A stretch of DNA of 64,000 nucleotides, from contig LXQE01000146.1 in the NCBI GenBank assembly GCA_003326195.1, forward strand, positions 126,223-190,222, given 5' to 3'. Under the pieces are notes generated by a model. That model did not search any database. It worked only from the letters and a program-made list of their open reading frames with translations, and was not told where the DNA came from. The position numbers and the translations under genes were made by a program. Below, one piece after another: positions 53,294-62,626 of this stretch. Every line of letters begins with the position of its first letter. The stretch's first letter is position 1. The DNA is from Nostoc punctiforme NIES-2108 (GTDB taxonomy: Bacteria; Cyanobacteriota; Cyanobacteriia; Cyanobacteriales; Nostocaceae).

Positions 53294-53485
53294 TCATGGT
53301 TCTATACTACCATCTGGCGTGATTTCTAGCTCTATTCCTTCACTTTGCCCAGCTAATATAAATATATTGAGCGAGCGTTCATCTAATCGCACGATGTGAA
53401 TTGACTGAAACATCACATTTGTAAGTTGATGGCAAAGTCTATATAACGATTGTAGCTGTTCTACTCTTGGTTGTAGCTCGTCCAT
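53294..53485 (-). CDS. Small cyanobacterial protein (DUF6888-like), module 1
   Basis: LYRLCHQLTNVMFQSIHIVRLDERSLNIFILAGQSEGIELEITPDGSIEP; pattern similar to 54193-54375. Confidence 0.7.
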   Translation of the reverse strand: MDELQPRVEQLQSLYRLCHQLTNVMFQSIHIVRLDERSLNIFILAGQSEGIELEITPDGSIEP

Positions 53486-53572
53486 GAATTTTACTCTTTA
53501 TAAATATATACGTAACAAAATTATTAATATAAAGCCAGCAAGTGATACTCTCATAGTTCTGATTCTCACATC

Positions 53573-54139
53573 CTATTTAGCATTCCAAATGAGCTTACCT
53601 TTCTCACCCGGATATACTGCTCCCTCTTTATCGCGCCACTCAAAGTATATTTCGATTGGCATTTTCAAATTCTTCATTAAGTGCAAAGTGCTACGCCACG
53701 CTAGATTTGAATCTACACCTTGTATCGAAATGTTTACCTCTGGCAAGTAATGAAAACCAGAGTTAATTTTTTCACCCTGAACGACATGAGATAGAGTTAG
53801 TTTGATCAGATCCTCTACAGAAAATCCTTGTTGAATAGCAATTTCGTGCGCTACATCAACGATTTTATTCCAGTTCGGTTGATGAATTTCCTGACCACCA
53901 ATTACGGCTTGCAGCACTCTAGTATGGTGTAAATTGCTTGTAGCATCAGGTTCAAGAACTCTATAATTCTCGGTTTCAGAAACTTGCTGAGGCTGGTAAC
54001 GTGCCTCATATTCATTCAATAACTTCTCAATAACAGTGATAGGTGTATCCTCAAAAGGTACAGCCAGGGCTTGGAGCCTTTTGTAAATGGGATCAGGTAT
54101 TCTGATAACTGGCATCATAATATATGCTTGTATGTACAC
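53573..54139 (-). CDS. Hypothetical protein with RHH-like N-terminus
   Basis: MPVIRIPDPIYKRLQALAVPFEDTPITVIEKLLNEYEARY; uncharacterised C-terminal domain. Confidence 0.75.
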   Translation of the reverse strand: MYIQAYIMMPVIRIPDPIYKRLQALAVPFEDTPITVIEKLLNEYEARYQPQQVSETENYRVLEPDATSNLHHTRVLQAVIGGQEIHQPNWNKIVDVAHEIAIQQGFSVEDLIKLTLSHVVQGEKINSGFHYLPEVNISIQGVDSNLAWRSTLHLMKNLKMPIEIYFEWRDKEGAVYPGEKGKLIWNAK

Positions 54140-54192
54140 TCTATTTTATATAAATGTAACACATATATATACCGCAGTCGCCACATAACCTC

Positions 54193-54375
54193 ATGCCAAC
54201 ACAGAAACAATCGGATACAGCGATATTCCTTTGTCAGTTACTTTCTAATCTGTATCAGCCTATCCAGGTTTTCCGCTACGACCAAAAGCTGAAAACGCTT
54301 TATATTCAAGCTGGTTTGAACGATGAGATTGCAGTCATAATTGATCAAGATGGGAATTGGAAATTTGTTCTATGA
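54193..54375 (+). CDS. Small cyanobacterial protein (DUF6888-like), module 2
   Basis: FLCQLLSNLYQPIQVFRYDQKLKTLYIQAGLNDEIAVIIDQDGNWKFVL. Confidence 0.7.
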   Translation: MPTQKQSDTAIFLCQLLSNLYQPIQVFRYDQKLKTLYIQAGLNDEIAVIIDQDGNWKFVL

Positions 54376-54581
54376 TGCAAAACCTCAACCAGATGACCAA
54401 TACTGAAATAAAACGATATATTTCAGAACACAGAAATGACGAAGAAGCGTTTCGGGCTGCATTACAAGTTTTGATGAGTCGTTCTGACTTCTCTACACAA
54501 CACCCTTATCCTTTCGATCTTGATAATCCTGAAAGGGACGTAGAAGCTCTTTTAAGAGAGAAACTCAATCGAACTGAGTGA
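54372..54581 (+). CDS. Small cyanobacterial protein (DUF6887-like), module 2
   Basis: MMQNLNQMTNTEIKRYISEHRNDEEAFRAALQVLMSR; start overlaps the upstream stop codon. Confidence 0.7.
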   Translation: MMQNLNQMTNTEIKRYISEHRNDEEAFRAALQVLMSRSDFSTQHPYPFDLDNPERDVEALLREKLNRTE

Positions 54582-54837
54582 TTGCCTATCGCCCATAGTT
54601 TAAATTGAGGCTTAGTACAGCTTTGCGTAAGTTTGTAGTGAATTGACAAAGGAAAACTATTGAAGTTAGGGTGAGCAACAGGAACTATCCTCAAGCATCC
54701 AAGATATAAATTGGTCAGCAAAAAAGCTACAGAGTTCTACGATCGCACCACAGAATGTAGGATTTAGCAGTAAGTGCGAAGATATTTTCTGTATGCAGTA
54801 AAATTCTGACTATAAAAACAAGATTTTTATTTAAAAT

Positions 54838-55023
54838 ATGAACGATTCACAAACTTGGTATATTGTCAAGCGTTCTGCTGGAAATTGCGAAATTATCCCC
54901 AGCGACCAAGTTGCAGACGATAATCCAGAAATTATAGAACAATGGGGGCCTTTTAATTCGCAAGAAGAAGCGATCGCTCGACGTGTCGGACTTATTAGGG
55001 CTGGAAAGTGCAAACCAGTTTAA
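54838..55023 (+). CDS. Small conserved hypothetical protein
   Basis: WYIVKRSAGNCEIIPSDQ...EIIEQWGPFNSQEEAIARRVGLIRAGKCKPV. Confidence 0.65.
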   Translation: MNDSQTWYIVKRSAGNCEIIPSDQVADDNPEIIEQWGPFNSQEEAIARRVGLIRAGKCKPV

Positions 55024-55101
55024 GTTAGTAGTTAGAAGTTGACAGTGATGGACTTTATTCCTAACTCCTCACTATTCACTCCTAACTTTATTCCTAACTC
55101 T

Positions 55102-56385
55102 TCATTTTTCTGCTGTAGGTGTACCCTTAGCAGCAATTTTTTTACCTATCACTTCCACTGCTTTAGCGAATTGAGGGTCTGCAAGAGTCGCGAGTTTGTC
55201 ACGTTCATGGAGCCATAAATCCTCCATCTGCTTTTTGCTCAAATCCACCTTCACATCTGGCGAAATGCCTTTGTGATTGATATCTGTACCATTGGGAGTA
55301 TAGTAATGAGCAATTGTTACCGCTAATCCTGAGCCATCTTCCAGAGGACGCACCGATTGCACTAGTCCCTTACCAAAGGTTTGAGTCCCAACCAAAGTAG
55401 CACGCTTATTATCCTGCAAAGCCCCTGAGAGGATTTCACTGGCACTAGCTGAACCTTTATCTACCAGCACCACCAATGGTTTAGTGGTCAAGGCTCGTCC
55501 GTTTGCCTCTTCTTTTTCTGCCTCTCCTTGGCGTTCAACAGTGGAGACAATCTTACCTTTATCTATCCACATCCGGGCAATATCGACACTGGAGAAAAGT
55601 AAGCCACCAGGATTACCACGCAAATCAAGGATATATCCAGCTACCTTTTTGCTTTCTAAATCTTTGATGGCAATTTGCATTTCTTTACCAGCATTGGCGC
55701 TGAACTGGTTCAAGCGGATGTAGCCAAGATTTCCGGCTGGGGTTTTCTTTTGAGAAAACTTAACTGGATGGATTTCAATGCGTGCCCGTTTGATGTCAAA
55801 CTGTTTTGTCTTACCGTCACGCATAATTGTCAAGCTGACTTGAGATCCTGCTTCACCCCTAATCAAGGATACTGCCTGATTAGTATCCATCCCCTTAGTA
55901 TCTTTGCCGTCAATTTTGAGAATGATATCTTTTGCCAAAACACCAGCTTTAAAGGCTGGTGTATCTTCGATTGGCGCAATCACAACCAATTGCTTGGTTT
56001 TTTCATCCTGACTAATGGTGATCCCAATCCCTGTCAATTCTCCAGAGGTATCAACTTGCATATTTTTGAATTCTTCTGGGTCCATAAACCGGGTGTAGGG
56101 GTCTTCTAGCTTTTTCAGCATTTCCCGAATGGACTTATACGCATCTTGCGGATTACTGTAGGACTTGCTCAAGTATTCCTTACGAACAGCCTGCCAATCT
56201 ACCTGATTAAAAGTACCGTCGACATATTGGCGCTGAACAATTTGCCAAACTTCATCTACTAATTCTTTAGGACTTGCTTTAAATAAAGCCTGACCTCGCG
56301 AATGAATGCCAAGGCTAGTAACAGCGATCGTGGAGAGTGTAACTGCCGTAGCACCCAAAACAAGTCTACTTTTTGTAATCACCAT
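55102..56385 (-). CDS. Carboxyl-terminal processing protease (S41)
   Basis: PDZ domain, GYILDLRGNPGGLL, VDKGSASASEILSGALQDN. Confidence 0.94.
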   Translation of the reverse strand: MVITKSRLVLGATAVTLSTIAVTSLGIHSRGQALFKASPKELVDEVWQIVQRQYVDGTFNQVDWQAVRKEYLSKSYSNPQDAYKSIREMLKKLEDPYTRFMDPEEFKNMQVDTSGELTGIGITISQDEKTKQLVVIAPIEDTPAFKAGVLAKDIILKIDGKDTKGMDTNQAVSLIRGEAGSQVSLTIMRDGKTKQFDIKRARIEIHPVKFSQKKTPAGNLGYIRLNQFSANAGKEMQIAIKDLESKKVAGYILDLRGNPGGLLFSSVDIARMWIDKGKIVSTVERQGEAEKEEANGRALTTKPLVVLVDKGSASASEILSGALQDNKRATLVGTQTFGKGLVQSVRPLEDGSGLAVTIAHYYTPNGTDINHKGISPDVKVDLSKKQMEDLWLHERDKLATLADPQFAKAVEVIGKKIAAKGTPTAEK

Positions 56386-56637
56386 AATGACAGCTGCGTC
56401 AGAGGGAAAATAATATAGTCAGTATGCTCAATCTAACACAGGCTACCACTGTACAGACCTAGTATGTATTCTTAATTTAAACAAAATACTTGACAATCAG
56501 GCGGCCTTGGTGGTTAAAAGATACAAAGTTTTTGGGTATGGGGCAGTGGGTACAAGAGGCAGAGGTACAAAGGGGCAGAGGGGAAAAACTTACTGCAACT
56601 TAAATTTTTCCCTGCTTCCCCTGCTCCCCTGCCTCTT

Positions 56638-57864
56638 TTAAGGTTCTACCCAGCGTTCATCTGCCTTAATGAGGTTAATTAATTCCTCTACACCTTTATC
56701 TTCTGGGACTTTTTTAATTTCTTCTCGACCACGATACAAAGAAATATAACCAGGTGTTTTGCCAACGTAGCCATAGTCAGCATCTGCCATTTCTCCGGGA
56801 CCATTGACAATACAACCCATAACTGCAATGTCAAGACCAGTTAAGTGTTTAGTGGCTTCCCGAACTTTGTGCAGCACTTCCTCTAGATTAAACAAAGTGC
56901 GTCCACAGGAAGGACAAGCGACGTATTCCACCATCGTTTTTCGCAATCCCAAAGCTTGGAGAATGCTGTAACAGACGGGAATTTCTTTTTCTGGTGCTTC
57001 TGTCAGTGAGACGCGGATTGTATCACCAATGCCATCAGCAAGTAATGTGGCAATGCCTGCTGTGGATTTAATTCGCCCGTATTCGCCATCACCGGCTTCT
57101 GTAACTCCTAAATGTAGTGGGTAATCCATACCCAGTTCATCCATGCGCTTGGCAATGAGGCGATAGGCGGCTACCATCACCGGGACTCGTGAGGCTTTCA
57201 TGGAAACTACTAAGTTGCGGAAATCCAAAGATTCACAGATGCGGATGAATTCTATGGCCGATTCCACCATTCCTTCAGGGGTGTCACCGTAGGTAAATAG
57301 CATTCTCTCAGCAAGAGAACCGTGATTTACCCCAATTCGCATCGATTTTCCTTGATCGCGCAAAGAAACTACTAGAGGTTCTAAGGTTTCGCGGATTTTA
57401 TCGCCAATTTCGTCAAATTCGCTTTTAGTATATTCAGTTCTATTGATGTTTGGCTTTTCAAACACATACAAGCCCGGATTAATCCGCACTTTCTCTATGT
57501 GCTTGGCAACTTCCACAGCGATTTTTAGCCCGTTGTGATGGACATCAGCCACAATTGGCACGTCTTGGTAAGTTTTAATTAATTTTTGTTTAATTTCCCC
57601 TAAAGCTTTAGCATGAGCCATACTTGGCACTGTGACGCGGACAATTTCGCAGCCAATTTCGTGCAGACGACGAATACCAGCTACGGAACCATCAATATCA
57701 AGAGTGTCTTCGTTAATCATTGACTGCACTACAACGGGGTAGCCGCCGCCAATGGTGACATTTCCCACTTTTACAGGGCGGGTTTTACGCCGCTTGATGG
57801 TTGTATCAAAGGTGGCTTGAGGTGATGTGATGCTTGAAGTGTTTACTGTGGGCAGAGTTTGCAT
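56638..57864 (-). CDS. ispG: 4-hydroxy-3-methylbut-2-en-1-yl diphosphate synthase
   Basis: [65 protein letters not shown]. Confidence 0.97.
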   Translation of the reverse strand: MQTLPTVNTSSITSPQATFDTTIKRRKTRPVKVGNVTIGGGYPVVVQSMINEDTLDIDGSVAGIRRLHEIGCEIVRVTVPSMAHAKALGEIKQKLIKTYQDVPIVADVHHNGLKIAVEVAKHIEKVRINPGLYVFEKPNINRTEYTKSEFDEIGDKIRETLEPLVVSLRDQGKSMRIGVNHGSLAERMLFTYGDTPEGMVESAIEFIRICESLDFRNLVVSMKASRVPVMVAAYRLIAKRMDELGMDYPLHLGVTEAGDGEYGRIKSTAGIATLLADGIGDTIRVSLTEAPEKEIPVCYSILQALGLRKTMVEYVACPSCGRTLFNLEEVLHKVREATKHLTGLDIAVMGCIVNGPGEMADADYGYVGKTPGYISLYRGREEIKKVPEDKGVEELINLIKADERWVEP

Positions 57865-58179
57865 AACCTGATTAGGTAAATTTGCTGTAGCTCAAATATC
57901 AGATTTAATAAATCTCTGTTTCCCAGATTGCCACAGCTAGTGCTTTTTTGGACAATTAGTATAGAAAAAAATGGAAAATAATACAGGCGAAGAAATAAAG
58001 AGCATTTGAGGAGTTTTGCTCATTTGTAAAGATATTTTGCTTAACAATCCTTTTAATTGAGTAGCTGGAGTGCGATCGCGCAGCGTTTTGCAGAAAAGCT
58101 TAAGGAAGCGATCGCATTCTTCCTGTGTCATAAATACTACCAATGGTATCGTAATTCTATGACCCAAACTGCAATATAA

Positions 58180-59499
58180 CTATAAATTATCATTCTTTAT
58201 ACTACCATCAGGCATGATTGTATTGTAAAAAATAGCACCCTCAAAGTTTGTGTCTTTCAAATCTGCTTGTTCAAGATTGGCGCAACTGAGATTAGCTTGC
58301 TGTAAATTAGCGTTTTTTAAAGAAGTATTCTTCAAGTTAGCATTGCTTAGATTAGCACCAATCAGATTAGCATTATCAAGATTGCGACCTCTCAAGTTGA
58401 TATTGCTTAGGTCAAAGTCCTGTAGGTCAAAACCCATTAAACTATGTTTATAGTTTGATAAATCGGCACCAGCACCAATATAGGTTGCGTTAGTTAAATC
58501 AATTTCAGGTGGAAAAATTGTCTTTGAACTGTAAAGAGTATCAAACAGACTACTATCTGTAAGTTGAGCGCCATTAAGTTTTGCATTAATCAGGTCAGCA
58601 CAACCTAGACCAGTATTTCTCAGATCAGCACCAATAAGGTTCGCACTCCTGAGTCTGGCACGATACAATCTCGCACTATTCAAGTTAGCACCAGTCAAGT
58701 TAACACCAATGAGATTGGCATATTCTAAGTTGGCATAACTCAGGTTTGCATGACTCAAATCAGCACCACTCAAGTCTTGGTGTTCCAGCCATGCTTTACT
58801 TAAGTTGGCACTGCTCAAATTGGCACCAGGAGCAATGAAGTATGCTTGAGAAAGTTGTTCAATATCAGCAGGTAAATCTGGATCTGTATATAGAGCATTT
58901 TTTAGGATAGTACCACTAAGATTTGCTCCAACTAAAAGAGTACCAATTAAGTTTGCATAACTTAAGTCAGCATTTGTGAGGTCAACACTACTTAAATCCA
59001 TACGCCTTAGATCGGCATACTGTAAATTGGCACTACTCAAATTGACACTTTTTAATTCAAAATAATAATTATGACTTAGGTCAATACAGCTTAAATTAGC
59101 TCCACTCAAGTTGGAGTTTATCAACTCACCATCCGCTAGCCTAGCCTGTCTTAGATCGGCATCACTCAGGTTAACATTGCTCCCACCATTTATCTCTGAT
59201 GCTCCTTGTAAGTTGGCACGACTTAGATTAGTATTGCTCAGTTCGGCACCATCTAATTCAGCACCATACAAATTAGCATCACTCAGATTGGCATCACTCA
59301 GATTGGCATAACTTAGATCGGCTTGATGCAAATTAGTGCTTTGAAGGTTAGCCTCACTAAGGTTAGCATAACTGATATTAGCTCTACTTAGATTTGCACT
59401 GCTCAAGTCAATTCCATAAAGATTAGCACGACTAAGGTCAACTCCTGAAAAATCTCTCTCATCTGCGGCATAGCGTTTGAGTAATTCATCTCGATTCAT
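58180..59499 (-). CDS. Large pentapeptide repeat protein
   Basis: Dozens of A(D/N)LSxx units over 439 aa. Confidence 0.92.
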   Translation of the reverse strand: MNRDELLKRYAADERDFSGVDLSRANLYGIDLSSANLSRANISYANLSEANLQSTNLHQADLSYANLSDANLSDANLYGAELDGAELSNTNLSRANLQGASEINGGSNVNLSDADLRQARLADGELINSNLSGANLSCIDLSHNYYFELKSVNLSSANLQYADLRRMDLSSVDLTNADLSYANLIGTLLVGANLSGTILKNALYTDPDLPADIEQLSQAYFIAPGANLSSANLSKAWLEHQDLSGADLSHANLSYANLEYANLIGVNLTGANLNSARLYRARLRSANLIGADLRNTGLGCADLINAKLNGAQLTDSSLFDTLYSSKTIFPPEIDLTNATYIGAGADLSNYKHSLMGFDLQDFDLSNINLRGRNLDNANLIGANLSNANLKNTSLKNANLQQANLSCANLEQADLKDTNFEGAIFYNTIMPDGSIKNDNL

Positions 59500-59636
59500 A
59501 AGAGTGATAACTTCGTTAAGCTTTGCTAACGCTAAATTTATTTAATAATACAAATATACTATTAAGGAAGGAAAATGAGGAGCGATCGCCCTTACCACCA
59601 GCTAAATTAGACTTATCACCAAATGCTTTAACTCCC

Positions 59637-59855
59637 ATGCTAGAAAAAACATCTACATTCCAGAAAGCCATAGAAGCAGTAGAAGCATTAGACCCAGAAG
59701 CTCAGGCTATTCTTGTAGATATTATCCAGAAGCGCCTCAAACAACAGCGACGGGATGACTTATTAAAAGAAGTCGCGCAAGCAGAGAGTGATTACGCTCA
59801 GGGTAATGTCCGGCGTGGTTCAGTTGCAGATTTGATGGCGGAGTTAGGCGAGTGA
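59637..59855 (+). CDS. Putative type II antitoxin
   Basis: MLEKTSTFQKAIEAVEALDPEAQAILVDIIQKRLKQQ...GSVADLMAELGE; overlaps the toxin ORF by 4 nt. Confidence 0.8.
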   Translation: MLEKTSTFQKAIEAVEALDPEAQAILVDIIQKRLKQQRRDDLLKEVAQAESDYAQGNVRRGSVADLMAELGE

Positions 59856-60136
59856 AAATTTTGGTTTGGAGTCCGACTTTTATTCGTGCTTTTAAGCGTC
59901 TAGTCAAGAAAAATCCTGAGTTACGTTCTCAAATTGAGCAAATATTACAACAAATCGCTGAAGACCCATTTCAACTCAGTTTACGTAGTCACAAGTTAAA
60001 AGGTGATTTATCGGGTAGATATTCATGTTCAATTGATTATCAAAATCGAATTTTATTTAAATTTGTTACAAATCCTGAATCAGGAGAGGAAGAAATTTTG
60101 TTGCTAACTCTAGGTTCCCACGATGACGTTTACTAA
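59852..60136 (+). CDS. RelE/ParE/YafQ-like type II toxin
   Basis: FIRAFKRLVKKNPELRSQIEQILQQIAEDPFQLSLRSHKLKGDLSGRYSCSIDYQNRILFKF. Confidence 0.87.
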   Translation: MKILVWSPTFIRAFKRLVKKNPELRSQIEQILQQIAEDPFQLSLRSHKLKGDLSGRYSCSIDYQNRILFKFVTNPESGEEEILLLTLGSHDDVY

Positions 60137-60196
60137 ATTCAGTATTATTTTTAACTAAGTCAAGCCTAATAATTAGAAAATAAGTACAGATTTTAG

Positions 60197-61234
60197 ATGA
60201 ACACTCAAATAATAACCCAACTACCAATTCCCTCACACTTTAACCCTGAAGAAGTGAGCAAAGTCTGGCGCGTACCTTACCAAGAACGTGCCGCCGAAGG
60301 TGAAATCTGGGCAAAACAACACGATATCAAACCTGCATCTTTAGATAAAACCAGCATTTGCTTACTGTTAATTGATGTCCAAAACACCTTCTGCATCCCT
60401 GGATTTGAATTATTTGTAGGTGGAAAATCTGGTAATGCTGCGGTGGATGATAACGTCAGATTATCTGAGTTTATCTATCGAAACTTGGGAATAATCACGA
60501 AAATTGTACCAACTCTAGATACTCACACAGCAACGCAAATTTTCCATCCGATCTTTTGGGTGAACGCTACGGGAGAACATCCAACTCCAGCAGCGACTAG
60601 TATCACACCAGCAGATATTGAAAAAGGTATCTGGAAGGTAAACCCAGCAGTTGCTAACAGTGTTACTAATGGAGATTATGAATTATTAGAAAAACACGCT
60701 TACCATTACCTTAAAAAACTTAGTCAAGATGGGAAATATCCCCTCACTGTTTGGCCTTATCATTCTATGTTGGGTGGTATTGGTCATGCTCTAGTTTCAT
60801 CGGTAGAAGAAGCGATATTTTTCCACGGCATTGCGCGTCAGAGTCAAACGCAATTTGAAATTAAAGGTGAAAATCCTTTAACAGAAAACTATTCCATCTT
60901 ACGTCCAGAAGTTTTAGAAGATTTTGAGCAACGTCCACTTGCTCAAAAGAACACGCGCCTGATTAAACAACTTTTAGAATATGATGCAGTAATTATTGGT
61001 GGTCAAGCTAAAAGTCACTGCGTCGCTTGGACAATTGACGATTTATTAACAGAAATTAAACAGGTAGATGCCACCCTTGCTCAAAAAATCTATTTGCTAG
61101 AAGATTCTACTTCGCCTGTCGTTGTTCCCGGTGTTGTGGACTACACAGAACAGGCAGATGCGGCATTTGCAATATTTGCAGAGGCAGGAATGCACATCGT
61201 AAAATCTAGCGAAAATATAGCATCCTTTATTTAA
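60197..61234 (+). CDS. Cysteine hydrolase / isochorismatase-nicotinamidase-like
   Basis: ICLLLIDVQNTFCIPGFELFVGG, IIGGQAKSHCVAWTIDDLL. Confidence 0.85.
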   Translation: MNTQIITQLPIPSHFNPEEVSKVWRVPYQERAAEGEIWAKQHDIKPASLDKTSICLLLIDVQNTFCIPGFELFVGGKSGNAAVDDNVRLSEFIYRNLGIITKIVPTLDTHTATQIFHPIFWVNATGEHPTPAATSITPADIEKGIWKVNPAVANSVTNGDYELLEKHAYHYLKKLSQDGKYPLTVWPYHSMLGGIGHALVSSVEEAIFFHGIARQSQTQFEIKGENPLTENYSILRPEVLEDFEQRPLAQKNTRLIKQLLEYDAVIIGGQAKSHCVAWTIDDLLTEIKQVDATLAQKIYLLEDSTSPVVVPGVVDYTEQADAAFAIFAEAGMHIVKSSENIASFI

Positions 61235-61308
61235 CGCAAAGGATCGCAAAGGTTTCGCAGAAGAACACAGAGATTTCCTTTGCGTTCCTCTGCGTTTCAA
61301 AACAAAAC

Positions 61309-62214
61309 TCATTTCTTCAAATAACCCTTTGGATCTTCTGCTACCCAACCCAGAGATGAGCTAGAACGCACTTCAAAATGGAGATGGGGTTGAGTGGATG
61401 TTGGTTTTCCACTAGTACCTACTGTTCCTAGTAAGTCTCCTTTTTTCACTTGTTGACCGACAGTAACTTTGATGGTGTCAAGCTGGGCGTAACGGCTTTG
61501 AAGTCCGCCACTGTGGTTAATAATGACCAACTTGCCATAAGAACCTTGATCGCTGGCAAAGGCTACGGTTCCAGGTGCGATCGCTAGCACATTAGTACCA
61601 ACTGGTGCTAATAAGTCAACACCACTGTGGAAGAAAACTTCACTTGTACCGGGATTAATTTGCCAGCCGTAAGCTAATCCTACAGTTGCCACTTCTCCCA
61701 AAGGATATCCAGACAAAGATGCACGGTTTGGTGTACCTGCATCAGTAGGTAAAGGCGACTTAGTTACAACACCATTAGGCGACCAATTTACCCCCGGAAC
61801 AAAGACGATTCTGGGGTTTTGTTGGCAGCCATTCACCTCAAACAGGCTATCAGCACGAACTTTGTATTGTGCCGCCACTTGTCGCCAAGTTTGACCGCGA
61901 GGCACTTCGACTACAATCCCATTGTAGGGAGGAATCTGAAGCACACTACCAACAGCGACAGCTGCACCATTCTGCAAAGCTGGATTCATGCCAATAATAG
62001 TTGTCGGAATGAGATTGTAGCGCTGCGCTATGCTCTCCAAAGTTTCGCCATGAACAACTTTATGACGTTGGAAGCGAGATAGGGCTGGAGTTGAGCAACC
62101 ACCCACAGCAGCGTTAGCACTGTTTGATTTTGAGTATGGCAGTATGCTTACTAGGCCCAAGGCGCTAACTAAGCTACAGAGAAACAGTTGACGAAAGGGT
62201 AAAGTCATGTACAC
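61309..62214 (-). CDS. LysM + M23 peptidase
   Basis: LysM HGETLESIAQRYNLIPTTIIGMNP; M23 HSGVDLLAPVGTNVLAIAPGTVAFA, QPHLHFEVR. Confidence 0.93.
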   Translation of the reverse strand: MYMTLPFRQLFLCSLVSALGLVSILPYSKSNSANAAVGGCSTPALSRFQRHKVVHGETLESIAQRYNLIPTTIIGMNPALQNGAAVAVGSVLQIPPYNGIVVEVPRGQTWRQVAAQYKVRADSLFEVNGCQQNPRIVFVPGVNWSPNGVVTKSPLPTDAGTPNRASLSGYPLGEVATVGLAYGWQINPGTSEVFFHSGVDLLAPVGTNVLAIAPGTVAFASDQGSYGKLVIINHSGGLQSRYAQLDTIKVTVGQQVKKGDLLGTVGTSGKPTSTQPHLHFEVRSSSSLGWVAEDPKGYLKK

Positions 62215-62313
62215 AGGTCAAGAGCGCATTAACTTTAAATTTTAGATGGGAAAAGTAGGGAGTTGCGAGGAAGTCGGGGAGCAGGGGCAGATTAACAATT
62301 CAAAATTCAAAAT

Positions 62314-62376
62314 GACGCTCTCTACGAGACGCTGCGCGTAGCTTGCTTCTCTGTAAGAGTACGCGGACTCGCTAAC
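62314..62376. repeat. Dispersed repeat (gacgctctctacgagacgctgcgcg...) with nested small dispersed repeat
   Basis: Same core as 6842-6902; contains gtagcttgcttctctgtaagagtac at 62338-62362. Confidence 0.6.
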
Positions 62377-62476
62377 AAAATTCAAAATTAAAGACATTTC
62401 AGACGGGGATTTAAACCCCGACTGAAATGGTTGCTACATATAGATTGCAGGTTCTTAAACCCTTGAATTTACGATA
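62377..62476. repeat. Dispersed repeat of about 100 bp, copy 2 (inverted relative to 33769-33868)
   Basis: acatttcagacggggatttaaaccccgactgaaa core and flanks shared. Confidence 0.75.
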
Positions 62477-62626
62477 AAAACTGCCCCTTTCCCCTCTGCT
62501 CCCTGCTTTGCGCCCCCTGCCTCTTTGCCCATTCCCTAATTTCTCGTAAATTGATCTGTCCACTTGCCGTTAGCTTGACTACACTTAGAAATTAGCAACT
62601 GCATTGCTGTTCTTGAGCAAAAGATT

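Noticed and set aside
57937-58167. 76 aa ORF between ispG and the pentapeptide repeat gene
   Set aside because: Contains HIP1-rich intergenic sequence and no recognisable domain; insufficient support.
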